Positions 18,370 to 28,095 of a stretch of 64,000 nucleotides of DNA are shown in pieces. Source of the stretch: Opitutaceae bacterium. Lineage in GTDB: Bacteria; Verrucomicrobiota; Verrucomicrobiia; Opitutales; Opitutaceae. The stretch lies in assembly GCA_016794625.1 (NCBI GenBank), contig JAEUGY010000058.1:1-64000 (forward strand), written 5' to 3'. The translations under genes and the position numbers were made by a program. A model generated the notes under the pieces. The model was not told the origin of the DNA. It did no database searches and saw only the letters and a list, made by a program, of their open reading frames with translations. Every line of letters starts with the position of its first letter. The first letter of the stretch is position 1.

Positions 18370-19635
18370 ATGCCCCCTCCCTCCCTGACCGCACCGGCTC
18401 CCGAACCGGAGCCGCTCCGCCTGCGCTGGGTGATGATTGGTTTCGCCTTCTCAGCCACGGTCCTGAACTACCTCGACCGGCAGGTACTCTCGTTTGTGAA
18501 GGCCTCGCCCGAGTTTCAGCAGGCGGTGCCCGTCTCGGACGAACTCTTCGGCATCCTCAATGCCTGCTTCATGGGCGCCTATGCCCTCGCGAATGGACTT
18601 TCCGGACCGTTCATCGACCGCGTGGGCACAAAAATTGGCTACGCGGTCTGCATGGTCTGGTGGTCGCTGGCCGGCATCGCCCACGTCTTTGCCCGCGGGC
18701 CGATCTCGCTCGGCGCCTGCCGCGTGTTCCTGGGCCTGGGCGAAGCCGGGAACTGGCCTGCAGCGGCCAAGCTGGTGGGTGAATGGTTTCCCACGCGCGA
18801 ACGGGCCCTCGCCTCCGGCATCTTCAACAGCGGTGCCTCCATCGGCGCCATCCTCTCACCGCTGCTCATTGTCTGGATGGTCTCCTCCTGGGGCTGGCAG
18901 AGCGCCTTCGTCGTCATGGGCGCCCTGGGCCTGGTCTGGACGGTGGGCTGGTGGCTGGCCTACCGCCACCCACCGCAATCCGCCGCCGAACAGCGCGCAC
19001 CGCGGGTGCCGGCCGGCCAGCTGATCCGGACGCGGTTCGTTGCGGTGTTCACGCTGTCGAAGTTCTTCATGGACCCGGTCTGGTACTTCATCGCCTTCTG
19101 GTTCCCCTCCTTCCTGAGCAAGGTGCATGGCGTCGCCTTCACGATGAAGGACATGGGCTGGAAATCGATGATCCCGTTCATCGCCGCCGCCGTTGGCAAT
19201 GTCGCCGGAGGCGCGCTCACGGGTCTGCTCATCCGCTCCGGCATGGAAGTCAACCGGGCACGCAAAACCGGGGTCACGGTATTCGCTTTTTTGATGCTCA
19301 GCATGATCCCGGCGATCGTCACCTCGCACGCCGGCCTGGCCATCGGACTGGTCTCCCTCGCCGCCTTTGGCTACGCGGGCTACACCGCCAACACGCTGGC
19401 CTTCCCGGCCGAGGTCTTTCCGAAGAAGGCCGTCGCCTCGGTCTGGGGCCTCGCCAGCGTCGGCTCGGGACTGGGCGGCATGCTCTTCAGCTACCTGTCG
19501 GGGTTCCTGGTCGAGCGCTTCGGCTACACTCCCGTCTTCATCGGCTACGGCATCATGCCCATCATCGCCGTGACGCTCGTCCTTTTCGGTCTCGGCCCGT
19601 TGCGCCCGCACCCGCGCTTTTCCCCCACCGCGTAA
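18370..19635 (+). CDS. MFS transporter, ACS-like sugar or sugar-acid carrier
   Basis: A 421-residue inner-membrane carrier with about 12 hydrophobic segments. The first carries FSATVLNYLDRQVLSF, typical of the anion:cation symporter branch that takes up hexuronates and aldonates, followed by LGEAGNWPAAAKLVGEWFP and RERALASGIFNSGASIG. The start ATG was chosen just before the proline-rich N-terminus MPPPSLTAPAPEPEP; the open frame extends further upstream into the preceding gene. The likely substrate is L-fucose, L-fuconate or a released oligosaccharide, judged from neighbours. Its stop codon directly touches the ATG of the next gene (TAAATG). Confidence 0.82.
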   Translation: MPPPSLTAPAPEPEPLRLRWVMIGFAFSATVLNYLDRQVLSFVKASPEFQQAVPVSDELFGILNACFMGAYALANGLSGPFIDRVGTKIGYAVCMVWWSLAGIAHVFARGPISLGACRVFLGLGEAGNWPAAAKLVGEWFPTRERALASGIFNSGASIGAILSPLLIVWMVSSWGWQSAFVVMGALGLVWTVGWWLAYRHPPQSAAEQRAPRVPAGQLIRTRFVAVFTLSKFFMDPVWYFIAFWFPSFLSKVHGVAFTMKDMGWKSMIPFIAAAVGNVAGGALTGLLIRSGMEVNRARKTGVTVFAFLMLSMIPAIVTSHAGLAIGLVSLAAFGYAGYTANTLAFPAEVFPKKAVASVWGLASVGSGLGGMLFSYLSGFLVERFGYTPVFIGYGIMPIIAVTLVLFGLGPLRPHPRFSPTA

Positions 19636-21105
19636 ATGCATCCGCTCCGCCTCCTCGTGCTGCTCGGACTCGTCCCGAGCCTGGGTTCACTCGCACGCGC
19701 CCAACAGTGGCGCACCGGCAAAGTCGCCGAGATTTTCTCCCAACACTGCGCCAGCTGCCACGGTCCGGCCATGCAGGGGGGCTCCGCCCCGTCGTTGCTG
19801 GACGATGTCTGGGCCCATGGCGGCGATGACGAAAGTCTCGTGCGCAGCATTCGTGACGGCTACCCGCAAAACAACATGCCGTCCTGGGGCATGCTGTTCA
19901 CCGAGAAGGAAATTCGCGCCCTCGTGAACTACCTCCACGAGGTGCGGACCAAATACCGCTACGACCAGAAGCCGTTTGCCGCACCGGAGGAATCGCTCTC
20001 GGTTCAAAGCAAACACCACGCCTACCAGCTCAACACCTGGATCGCGGGGCTGAGCGAACCGTGGTCGCTGACGTTCCTGCCCGGCCCGGGTGAACGCGCC
20101 ATCGTCACCGAAAAGCGGGGCCAGGCCTTCCTGATTGAGCAGGGCCGCCGCATCGAGCCAGCCTTGCTCGGTCTGCCCGAACGGATCGAGAGCGGCGGAC
20201 AGGGCGGGCTGTACGACATCGTCCCGCATCCGCGTTTCCTCGAAAACGGCTGGCTCTACTACGCCTTCGCCGAGCTGCGGACCGAAGGCAGCATGACACA
20301 GGTCCGGCGCTCGCGGCTGCGCGACGGCGCCTTCGTCGACACGGAGATCGTCTTCCAGGCTCGTCCGGACCACGCGATCAGCGGCGGGCGCGCCCACTAC
20401 GGCGGGCGCATCGCGTTCGACCGGAGCGGCTATCTCTATTTCTCCATCGGCGAACGCGGGCAGCGGGACCACGCCCAGGATCTCACCCGGCCCAACGGCA
20501 AGATCCATCGGCTCCATGACGACGGTCGCATCCCCGCCGACAACCCGTTCGTCGGCCACGCAGGCGCTGTCACCAGCATCTGGAGCTACGGCCACCGCAA
20601 TCCGCAGGGACTGGCGGTCGATCCGCGCACGGGCGACCTCTTCGATCTCGAACATGGTCCGCGCGGGGGTGACGAACTCAACTGGGTGTTGCGCGGCCGC
20701 AACTACGGCTGGCCGGTCATCACCTACGGCATCGAATACAATGGCTCACCCATCGCCGAGTCGACCCACCAGGAGGGAATGGAACAGCCGGTGACCTATT
20801 GGACGCCGTCCCTCGGCGTGTGCGGACTCAACTTCTACTCCGGTGACCTCTTTCCTCGATGGAAACACCACCTCTTCTTCGCCTCACTTTCCGGCGAGGA
20901 ACTGCGGCGACTGGAGCTGAAAGAGGGCCGGGTCGTGGACCAGGAGGTTCTCTTCAAGGGCATTGGCCGCCTCCGCCACGTCATCGGCGGCCCCGACGGC
21001 GCGCTGTACGCCCTCCTGCCGACACGGATCGTCCGGATCACCCCCGCTCCCGAAGCCGTCACCGTCGCCGCCAAGGCCCCCGCGCTCCCTCCCAAACCCC
21101 AGTAG
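19636..21105 (+). CDS. Exported cytochrome c-fused PQQ-type sugar dehydrogenase
   Basis: A 489-residue periplasmic protein. A signal peptide of about 22 residues is followed by a c-type heme domain (Cys38-Ala-Ser-Cys41-His42; distal Met probably in NNMPSWG). A soluble-glucose-dehydrogenase-type beta-propeller then covers about residues 130-475 (GLSEPWSLTFLP, GGRIAFDRSGYLYFSIG, YGHRNPQGLAVDP, EHGPRGGDELNW). Proteins of this kind oxidise aldose sugars with PQQ, and the fused heme would pass electrons on. It starts at the base after the transporter stop, so it ends the mutarotase-reductase-carrier operon and may give a periplasmic route for sugar oxidation. PQQ synthesis genes are not in the window. 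Confidence 0.82.
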   Translation: MHPLRLLVLLGLVPSLGSLARAQQWRTGKVAEIFSQHCASCHGPAMQGGSAPSLLDDVWAHGGDDESLVRSIRDGYPQNNMPSWGMLFTEKEIRALVNYLHEVRTKYRYDQKPFAAPEESLSVQSKHHAYQLNTWIAGLSEPWSLTFLPGPGERAIVTEKRGQAFLIEQGRRIEPALLGLPERIESGGQGGLYDIVPHPRFLENGWLYYAFAELRTEGSMTQVRRSRLRDGAFVDTEIVFQARPDHAISGGRAHYGGRIAFDRSGYLYFSIGERGQRDHAQDLTRPNGKIHRLHDDGRIPADNPFVGHAGAVTSIWSYGHRNPQGLAVDPRTGDLFDLEHGPRGGDELNWVLRGRNYGWPVITYGIEYNGSPIAESTHQEGMEQPVTYWTPSLGVCGLNFYSGDLFPRWKHHLFFASLSGEELRRLELKEGRVVDQEVLFKGIGRLRHVIGGPDGALYALLPTRIVRITPAPEAVTVAAKAPALPPKPQ

Positions 21106-21281
21106 GTCCAGCCTGCCACCGGCGGAGGTGGGGAAGCGCCGAACGCGGAACGTGGAAGGACCGAGACGATTGTTGGTTCAGAATCTCTGAACTTTCGCAC
21201 TTCAATCTTCGCCCTTCACGCTTCACCGCTCCGCGGTGCTAGGCGTGTCCACAAGGAGCTGGCCCTACATCGAAGTGTCGG

Positions 21282-22718
21282 TCAGGAGCTGATCTTCAGC
21301 TTCACCTCTCCCTCCGGCGTGAGCGGCGGCTGCTCCGGGAGGCGGACGCCGTTGACTTCCACGTCCTGCAACCGCAGGCCCTCGGTGAATTTCAGCCAGA
21401 ATGGCGCTTTGGCTTTATGGATACGGACCCGTTCCAGGCGGACGTTCTCAATCGGGGCCGCCGCCACCCCTTCCGAGTAGATCCCGTAAGCGACCGCCTC
21501 GTCACAACTCAGGTCGGTCAGGTGAAAATCCCGGAAGCGGGGCGGCGCATTTCCACCGCGGTATCCGTGGTAGCCCGTTTCAAAGCGCACCAAACCCTCC
21601 CGCACCTTCTTCGCGTGCAGGCGCCGGGCATAGATCCGCTCCACCTGCCCGCCGCGATCAAGGTTGCCCTTGAAGTAGAACGCCGAGGCCACCGACTCGA
21701 GCTGGCAGTCTTCGACGAAGACATTGCGCACACCGCCCGACATCTCACTGCCAATGCAGAGCCCGCTGTGACGCGAACCCATGGTGACGTTGCGAATGAC
21801 GATGTTCTCCGACGGCCGCCCGACGGTCCAGCCGTCCCGGTCGCGCCCTGACTTGATCGCGATCGCGTCATCGCCGGTGCGAAAGACACAGTTCTCGATG
21901 AGCACATCCGAACACGAGTCCGGGTCGCAGCCATCGTTGTTCCCGTTGTGGCTGTCCACCGTCACGCCCCGCACGGTGACGTTCCGGCAGAGCACAGGGT
22001 GAATGACCCAGAACGGCGAATCGATCACCCGGACGTCCTCGATTAACACGTCGGTGCATTCCAGGAACTGGATCATGCTCGGCCGCATCCACTTTCCCTC
22101 GCCAAACACGCGTTGCTCCACCGGCACGCCGTCCGCGCCCATCTGCCGCAGCGTGCCCGAACCGCCCCGGGCCGGGGAGTTGCGCATGATGGTGAGGGTG
22201 TCGCGGCCATTGCCGTCAATCGTGCCTTGGCCGGTCAACGCCACGTTCTTCGCTCCACGCACATAGATCCGTGGCGAGTGTCCCATCAGCAGGGTGCCCT
22301 CGAACCGCGTCAGCACCACCGGCAGGTAACGCTCGGGCAGCAGGCCAAACTGCACCGTGGCACCGGCGGCGACATGAAAGTTGACGTTGCTCGCGAGGTG
22401 AATCGGACCGTCGCAGAAGTACACCCCGCCCGCGGGCACGACCACCCGCCCCCCACCGGCCTGGGTGCAGGCCGCGATCGCCTTGGCAAACGCCTCCCGA
22501 CAATCCGTGCGGGCATCGGCCACGGCGCCGTAGGCGGTCACCACGAAGTCGCGGTCAGGAAAGGTGGGCGGGACAATCCGACGGAGAATCTCGTCGCGCA
22601 GCGCCCATGGGTCTGCAGCGGGCTCAGCTCGGGCCGTGCTCAAGGCCAAAGCGACCAGGATGACCAGCGTTGGTAACAGCATGAATCGTACCGCGGTGGC
22701 AGGGAACGAGGGAGGCAT
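21282..22718 (-). CDS. GH28-like exported glycosidase (polygalacturonase family)
   Basis: A 478-residue exported right-handed beta-helix enzyme. After a signal peptide come the typical entry DFVVTAYGAVADARTDCREA and the GH28 active-site strands: NNDGCDPDSC, TGDDAIAIKSG with its paired Asp, and GSRHSGLCIGSEM in place of the usual GHG region. GH28 enzymes hydrolyse pectic polymers, including rhamnogalacturonan, and some relatives cut other glycans. A second in-frame ATG 12 codons in (22682) would also leave a signal peptide. It is followed on the same strand by no other gene and may share a transcript with the GH29 gene 185 bp upstream. Confidence 0.82.
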   Translation of the reverse strand: MPPSFPATAVRFMLLPTLVILVALALSTARAEPAADPWALRDEILRRIVPPTFPDRDFVVTAYGAVADARTDCREAFAKAIAACTQAGGGRVVVPAGGVYFCDGPIHLASNVNFHVAAGATVQFGLLPERYLPVVLTRFEGTLLMGHSPRIYVRGAKNVALTGQGTIDGNGRDTLTIMRNSPARGGSGTLRQMGADGVPVEQRVFGEGKWMRPSMIQFLECTDVLIEDVRVIDSPFWVIHPVLCRNVTVRGVTVDSHNGNNDGCDPDSCSDVLIENCVFRTGDDAIAIKSGRDRDGWTVGRPSENIVIRNVTMGSRHSGLCIGSEMSGGVRNVFVEDCQLESVASAFYFKGNLDRGGQVERIYARRLHAKKVREGLVRFETGYHGYRGGNAPPRFRDFHLTDLSCDEAVAYGIYSEGVAAAPIENVRLERVRIHKAKAPFWLKFTEGLRLQDVEVNGVRLPEQPPLTPEGEVKLKISS

Positions 22719-22903
22719 GGAAGGTGGGGGACTTCGGTGGCGATTGCGGAGCGAGGAAGCGGACCGGAACTCAGGACAGGAACTGCAGTTTCAACCCATC
22801 GGCACCCTCGCCCACGGCTTGCGATGGGAACGTGACGCGGAGGCGGCGGCAAGGGAGAGAGCGGTGAAGCGGAGACGTGAGTTGATGTCGGATACGCTCG
22901 GGA

Positions 22904-24457
22904 TCAGGGTTGCTGCAGGTCGATGCGCAGGGCGACGGCATGACGCGTGGGCGCGGCGGCGGCGGGCAGGCGGACCCGCAGGCCTGCGGCGGACGGAGTG
23001 AAGTCGATCGGGCCGGGATGGCCGAGGAGGGTGACGCCCTTGACGCGCCCACCCTCACCCCCGGAGGCAAGGGAGGCTATTGCGACTTCCGCACCAGGAC
23101 CCGGCCAGCCGAGCAGCAGGGCGTAAAGGGTGTCGCCCCGGCGGGTGAAGCGGATGTCGCGCGCGTCAAACCGGGTGTTCTTTTCATTGAAGTGTCCGCC
23201 CGCCACCACGCCCGGTCCCTCGCCAAACACCCGCCAGGGTCGTGTGGCATGGATCGCCTCGGCGTTCACCGCAAACCAGGCGGTCAGTTCGTCCAGGATC
23301 TCCGAGGCTTTCGGCTCGAGGGTGCCGTCGGCGTACTGGGTAAGGTTGAGCAAGAGGTTGCCGTTCTTGCTCACGACGTCGCAGAGCAGGTGTATGACCT
23401 CGGACGCCGTCTTGTAGCGGTAGTCGGCGCTCGTGAACCAGTCGGCCACGGTGGTGTCGCATTGCCACGGCTCCGGATGAATCGCGGTCATCGTGCCGCG
23501 CTCCAGATTCTCCACGGCGGTGCCGTCGACGAACTCCCCATGGGTACCGCCGTCCCGGCGTTTGACGGTGTAAACCACCTCCTGCCGGCCGCCGTGCCGC
23601 TGCAGACCGGCGTTGTAGTAGTGCGCCATCAGCTCCCGGCCATAGCGACCGAAGGGCACGCCGCCGTCGGTGAAGAGCACATCGGGCTGGTGCGAGTCGA
23701 GCAGATCGAGGATGCGGCGCTGCCACTCGGCCATCCACCACTCGGGCGCATGCTTCGGATACTGGAACCCGGTGTCGTCATGCGGCGGGAAATACAAGTC
23801 CGCGTACCGCGGGTCGGCCCCGTCGTAGGGAACACCGGCCAGCGGTCCGGTCCGGTCGGCGCCTTTGTTGGTGTTAAACCAGTTGTAGGCGCGCTCGAGG
23901 TGCTCGCTGACCCCGAAGCGCAGGCCGTGACGGCGGGCCGCCGCCGCCCACAGGCCGACAATGTCCTTCTGCGGGCCGACCCGGACCGAGTTCCAGGCGT
24001 GGTGCTTCGAGTTCCAGAGGTCGAAATTGTCGTGATGCACCGCCAGCGCCACAAAGTACTTCGCCCCGGCCCGGACATAACGCGCCATCAGCGCGTCCGG
24101 GTCGAAGCGTTCCGCCTTCCACAGCGGAAGCAGGTCCTTGTAGCCGAATTTGGAGGGATGACCGTAGTGCGCGACGTGCCAGCGGTAGGCTTTCTCGCCC
24201 TCGATGTACATTTTGCGCGCGTACCAGTCCCCCTGCCCCGGCACCGACTGGGGACCCCAGTGCGACCAGATCCCGAACTTCGCGTCGCGAAACCACGTCG
24301 GGCACTCATACCGCCGCAACGACTCCCAGTCCGGCGTGAAGGGCCCCTCCGGCCCGGCCGCCGCCGCCCGCGCCCCGGCGCTCGCTTGGAAAAGACCCAG
24401 ACCGACCACGGCCAGGGTGAAGAAGAAGCACGGAAACCAGAGCGCGATCGTTTTCAT
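22904..24457 (-). CDS. GH29 alpha-L-fucosidase, second paralogue
   Basis: A 517-residue exported alpha-L-fucosidase with a signal peptide of about 30 residues. GH29 motifs are WFRDAKFGIWSHWGPQSVPG, FVALAVHHDNFDLWNS, FGVSEHLERAYNW and QPDVLFTDGG with the nucleophile at Asp264. KNGNLLLNLTQYADG and a C-terminal beta domain follow. It is only distantly related to the GH29 protein at 7339-8841 and belongs to the better-known plant-type branch, so the two probably cut different linkages. It is transcribed away from the beta-helix gene at 24717, and the shared gap contains operator candidate C. Confidence 0.9.
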   Translation of the reverse strand: MKTIALWFPCFFFTLAVVGLGLFQASAGARAAAAGPEGPFTPDWESLRRYECPTWFRDAKFGIWSHWGPQSVPGQGDWYARKMYIEGEKAYRWHVAHYGHPSKFGYKDLLPLWKAERFDPDALMARYVRAGAKYFVALAVHHDNFDLWNSKHHAWNSVRVGPQKDIVGLWAAAARRHGLRFGVSEHLERAYNWFNTNKGADRTGPLAGVPYDGADPRYADLYFPPHDDTGFQYPKHAPEWWMAEWQRRILDLLDSHQPDVLFTDGGVPFGRYGRELMAHYYNAGLQRHGGRQEVVYTVKRRDGGTHGEFVDGTAVENLERGTMTAIHPEPWQCDTTVADWFTSADYRYKTASEVIHLLCDVVSKNGNLLLNLTQYADGTLEPKASEILDELTAWFAVNAEAIHATRPWRVFGEGPGVVAGGHFNEKNTRFDARDIRFTRRGDTLYALLLGWPGPGAEVAIASLASGGEGGRVKGVTLLGHPGPIDFTPSAAGLRVRLPAAAAPTRHAVALRIDLQQP

Positions 24458-24535
24458 CGGGGAGAGGACGGAGTCTTACCGGGGCGACAGCGTGGGGAGG
24501 CCAACCTTGGCTTGCACGAGGAGCGAAGTCCAGCA

Positions 24536-24556
24536 CTATACCGGTGTGCATATCGC
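24536..24556 (+). promoter_or_regulatory. Operator candidate C of the fucose locus
   Basis: The core TATACCGGTGTGCATATCG (24537-24555) closely matches site D (17 of 21) and site B. It lies in the 259-bp gap between the divergent GH29 gene (start 24457) and the beta-helix gene (start 24717), so it could control both. Confidence 0.6.
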
Positions 24557-24716
24557 GTTACTCCATGACCCGACCCTAGCGCCGCCCGCCCAACTCGGGT
24601 CTGGGCGTCCCGGCGTCGGGCGTTCGCTCGAACCTAATTCCGCCGCCGACCCTGCTTTCTCGCGTCCACGCTTGGCGAATCCCCGGTCTTCCTCACGCTC
24701 CCTTCCCTTCGTCTCC

Positions 24717-26285
24717 ATGTTGTTCCCCCGCACGCTCCTCGCTCTCACCGCCCTTGGTGTGTCCTGCCTCTCGGCGGTCGCCGCCCCCGTCAGCCGGCTG
24801 GCGCAACCCGGGCCCGATGGGAAACTGGTTTACGCCGCCACCTCGCCGGACGGCGACAGGCTGCTGGACTTTTCCCACTGCGGTTATGGAGGAGGCGGGG
24901 TTGAGCTGCCCGTGGCGGCGGTGAAGGTGCGGCTGGCGCCCGCCGCGCAGGGTGACGACACCGCGCGTATTCAAGCCGCCCTCGACGAGGTGGCACGGCT
25001 GCCGCGCGGAGCGGACGGTCTGCGGGGAGCCGTGCTGCTGGCCCGTGGAACCTATCGTCTCTCCGGCACCTTGACCCTCGCCGTCAGCGGCGTGGTCCTG
25101 CGCGGTGAGGGCCGGTCCCCGGATGGCACCGTCTTGATCGCCAGCGGCAAGGAGCGCCGGAACCTGATCGAGGTCAAAGGCACCGGCGCCGCCCGGCCGA
25201 TCGACGGTCGCCGCCATCGGATCACCGACGCCCGGGTTCCGGTCGGAGCGCGCTCGTTCCAGCTCGACCGCACGGACGGACTGAAGGTCGGTGACACCCT
25301 TTTTGTACGCCGGGTCGGCAACGCCGCCTGGATCTCCTTCATCAAGATGGACGTGATCCCGGCACGCCCAGGTCCGAAGAACACCACCCGGCAATGGTCT
25401 CCGTTCGATCTGCTGTTCGACCGGGTCATCACCGGGATCGACGGCAAGCGGGTGACGGTTGACGCCCCCATCGCTTGCGCGATCGAGGAACGTTGGGGTG
25501 GAGGTGACGTGCAGGTGTACGCCGATCCCGGCCGGGTGGAACAGGTGGGCGTTGAACACCTGCGCGGCGTGTCCGAGTTTGACCGCAGCATCAAGGCCAA
25601 CCACCGGGACTCGCCCGGTTACTTTGCGGATGAGGACCATGCCATGTACTTGGTGAACTTTGATCACGCCAGGAACTGCTGGGCCCGCGATCTCACCGCC
25701 GTCCATTTTTATCACGGCCCCGCCAAGGTCGAAACCGGCGCCAAGTGGATCACGGTCCAGGACAGTGCCAGCCTCGAACCCGTATCCAAAATCGAAGGCG
25801 GCCGGCGTTATCCCTTCGCGATCAACGGTCAGCTCAGCCTCGTGCTGCGCTGTGATTCGCAAGGCGCCCGCCATGCCTACGTGGTCGGCAGCCGCGTGCC
25901 CGGTCCGAATGCTTTCGTCGACGGCCGGTCGACCGAGGAGTTCGGCACGAGCGAACCCCACCACCGCTGGTCGGTAGGCGGACTCTACGACAATATCCAC
26001 TCCGACATCTCCTTCCAGGACCGCCAGTGGATGGGCAGCGGCCACGGGTGGTCGGGAGCCAACTACGTCGCCTGGAATACGCGCGGCACCCTCGTCTGCC
26101 AGAAACCGCCGGGCGCACAGAATTTTGCCATCGGCCACGTCGGAGAAAAGGCCCCCGGCGCCCATCCGCGGGAGGACGGCCACTGGGAGTCGCACGGCAC
26201 CCCGGTCAAACCGCAAAGCCTGTACTTCCAGCAACTGAGCGACCGGCTGGGACGCTCCGTGGCCCCCGGAATCCGCCCGTTATAG
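24717..26285 (+). CDS. Exported right-handed beta-helix protein (pectate-lyase-3 type)
   Basis: A 522-residue exported protein. The chosen ATG gives a clean signal peptide (MLFPRTLLALTALGVSCLSA). The N-terminal beta-helix entry reads QGDDTARIQAALDEVARLP and GAVLLARGTYRLSGTLTLA, the pattern of the pectate lyase 3/GH28-related superfamily. Middle and C-terminal parts are rich in short strands, as in a parallel beta-helix. Proteins of this type are often polysaccharide lyases or hydrolases, but no catalytic residues could be assigned. The gene is monocistronic, divergent from a fucosidase and probably under operator candidate C. A large repeat array follows directly. Confidence 0.72.
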   Translation: MLFPRTLLALTALGVSCLSAVAAPVSRLAQPGPDGKLVYAATSPDGDRLLDFSHCGYGGGGVELPVAAVKVRLAPAAQGDDTARIQAALDEVARLPRGADGLRGAVLLARGTYRLSGTLTLAVSGVVLRGEGRSPDGTVLIASGKERRNLIEVKGTGAARPIDGRRHRITDARVPVGARSFQLDRTDGLKVGDTLFVRRVGNAAWISFIKMDVIPARPGPKNTTRQWSPFDLLFDRVITGIDGKRVTVDAPIACAIEERWGGGDVQVYADPGRVEQVGVEHLRGVSEFDRSIKANHRDSPGYFADEDHAMYLVNFDHARNCWARDLTAVHFYHGPAKVETGAKWITVQDSASLEPVSKIEGGRRYPFAINGQLSLVLRCDSQGARHAYVVGSRVPGPNAFVDGRSTEEFGTSEPHHRWSVGGLYDNIHSDISFQDRQWMGSGHGWSGANYVAWNTRGTLVCQKPPGAQNFAIGHVGEKAPGAHPREDGHWESHGTPVKPQSLYFQQLSDRLGRSVAPGIRPL

Positions 26286-26992
26286 TCTCCGCGACACGCC
26301 CCCGGCGCCGACGGAGCGGCGCCCTCCATCTGAGAATCCTGCCGCTGCCCGTTGGAGGTGGCCTCGCTGAGGCCGCGCGTTTTCAAAAATCCGCCCGCCA
26401 CCCTCATCGATTGGGCTCCGCTGGAGGGCGTCGCTCCGTCGACGCCGGGGGACGACCCCCGCACCCCCGCGCCCGTCCGCCTCGGTACACGCGACGCGCC
26501 ACCGGCGCCGACAGAGCGGCGCCCTCCATCTGAGAATCCTGCCGCTGCCCGTTGGAGGTGGTCTCGCTGAGGCCGCGCGTTTTCAAAAATCCGCCCGCCA
26601 CCCTCATCGATTGGGCTCGGCTGGAGGGCGTCGCTCCGTCGACGCCGGAGAACGACCCCCGCACCCCCGCGCCCGTCCGTCTTGGCACACGCGACGCGCC
26701 ACCAGCGCCGACAGAGCGGAGCCCTCCATCTGAGAACCCTACGGCCGCCCGTTGGAGGTGGCCTCGCTGAGGCCGCGCGTTTTCAAACGTCCGCCCGCCA
26801 CCCTCATCGATTGGGCTCCGCTGGAGGGCGTCGCTCCGTCGACGCCGGAGAACGACCCCCGCACCCCCGCGCCCGTCCGTCTTGGCACACGCGACGCGCC
26901 ACCCGCGAACAAGCGTCACCTCTTCGACGTCAGGCGTGGCCGCGAGGGCCAGCCCTACCATGGGAGGACGCACCCGCTGCGCACCGCTCCGC
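26286..26992. repeat. Three tandem copies of a 200-bp repeat built from palindromes
   Basis: Non-coding. A unit of exactly 200 bp repeats at about 26300, 26500 and 26700, ending near 26899. Each unit contains an inverted arm (CGGCGCCGACRGAGCGGCG), the hairpin GGCCTC-GCT-GAGGCC (for example 26360-26374), the text GCGCGTTTTCAAA, and a forward arm GGAGGGCGTCGCTCCGTCGA (26423, 26623, 26823). Copies differ by a few bases. The last 90 bases before the APH-like gene end hold nothing recognised. Confidence 0.85.
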
Positions 26993-27940
26993 CTACGGCC
27001 AGAAACGCTCCGCCACGGCCGCCCACGACGGCGCGTCGTGGGCTCCGGGCAGCAGCGCGAGGCAGTCATAAAGGTCGGCCATGGGATGCAGGAGCGTGTA
27101 GGCCATCAGCTTCGGTCTGAGCGTATCCATCGTTTCACCCTCCCAGCCATACGCACCGAGGAAACGGCGGACCACGGCACCGTCACCCGGCTCCAACAAC
27201 ACGGTCGGCGCCGTGAAGTCGAACGAGGCCTCGCCGACCACGGCATTGCCAAAATCAAAGAGCCCGCTGACGCGCCAGGCTCCGTCGCGTGCCTCGACCA
27301 GCACGTTCTCGGGCGCAAGGTCGCCATGCAGCAGCACGGGCCGGCGGGGAACGCGATCGAGCGCTACCGACTCCACGTAGGCGGAGAAACTCTCGCGCAG
27401 TCGGGGCGAGAGCCGGGCGACATCGCGGCGGCGGGTCCACGCCTGCCGGCGTCGGACGTGCCAGTCGGGCCAATGCACACCGGCGGGACGAAAGTCTCCC
27501 ACCGGAATCGCATGCAGCGCGGCCAGGTGGGTCCCCAGTTCGATCGTCACCGCCTCACGATCCCGCAGTCCGAGCTCCGCCCAGCACCGGGAAAGCGGGC
27601 GGCCCGGCAACCGGGTGCTGACGAAATACGCCCACCCGTCAAGCTCGCCCGATGCCACCAGTCTCGGCAGGGGCACGTCCGACCGGCGTGTCAGCCATTC
27701 GAGGGTCTCCATCTCCGCCCGCGCGGGGGCCGCCGCGAAAAACGGCACGAGCTTCACCACCCAGCGCCCCTGCACATCGAAGACCGGATTCTCGCCGTCG
27801 GCAAAGGCGTCAATCGGATTCGCCGGCAGTCCGTGACGGCCCAGGATCTCCCGCAGCCCGGGCAACCAGGCCGGCAGATCCTCAAAGGGCAGCGTGTCAT
27901 AGTCCTCCCGGGAAGCGAGCAAGGGCAGCAGCGTGGCCAT
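26993..27940 (-). CDS. APH-fold small-molecule kinase
   Basis: A 315-residue cytoplasmic protein of the aminoglycoside phosphotransferase/choline kinase superfamily. The N-lobe has the ATP-binding Lys in WVVKLVPF. The catalytic loop reads LLHGDLAPENVLVE and the metal-binding motif SGLFDFGNAVVG. The C-lobe is shorter than in true resistance enzymes and the substrate cannot be told; sugars, amino alcohols and antibiotics are all possible. The ATG at 27938-27940 was preferred because the upstream 11 codons are Gly/Ala-rich repeat-edge sequence. The gene is isolated between two repeat regions. Confidence 0.78.
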   Translation of the reverse strand: MATLLPLLASREDYDTLPFEDLPAWLPGLREILGRHGLPANPIDAFADGENPVFDVQGRWVVKLVPFFAAAPARAEMETLEWLTRRSDVPLPRLVASGELDGWAYFVSTRLPGRPLSRCWAELGLRDREAVTIELGTHLAALHAIPVGDFRPAGVHWPDWHVRRRQAWTRRRDVARLSPRLRESFSAYVESVALDRVPRRPVLLHGDLAPENVLVEARDGAWRVSGLFDFGNAVVGEASFDFTAPTVLLEPGDGAVVRRFLGAYGWEGETMDTLRPKLMAYTLLHPMADLYDCLALLPGAHDAPSWAAVAERFWP

Positions 27941-28095
27941 GGTGCCCGCCACTGAACCCGCACCCGCGCCCACCCGTCAACGCTAGGAGCGCGCGTCGGT
28001 TGCCGCGCCTCCGTGGTCGGCGGGGTCACCGGCCCATCAGCGTTAACGTTGAGAAACAACGCGGCGAAGACCACCGCGGTGAGCGTAGGATCGAT

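Noticed and set aside
26300..26899. Insertion sequence or transposon
   Set aside because: There is no transposase reading frame in or near the array and no terminal repeats with target duplications; it is tandem repeat DNA.
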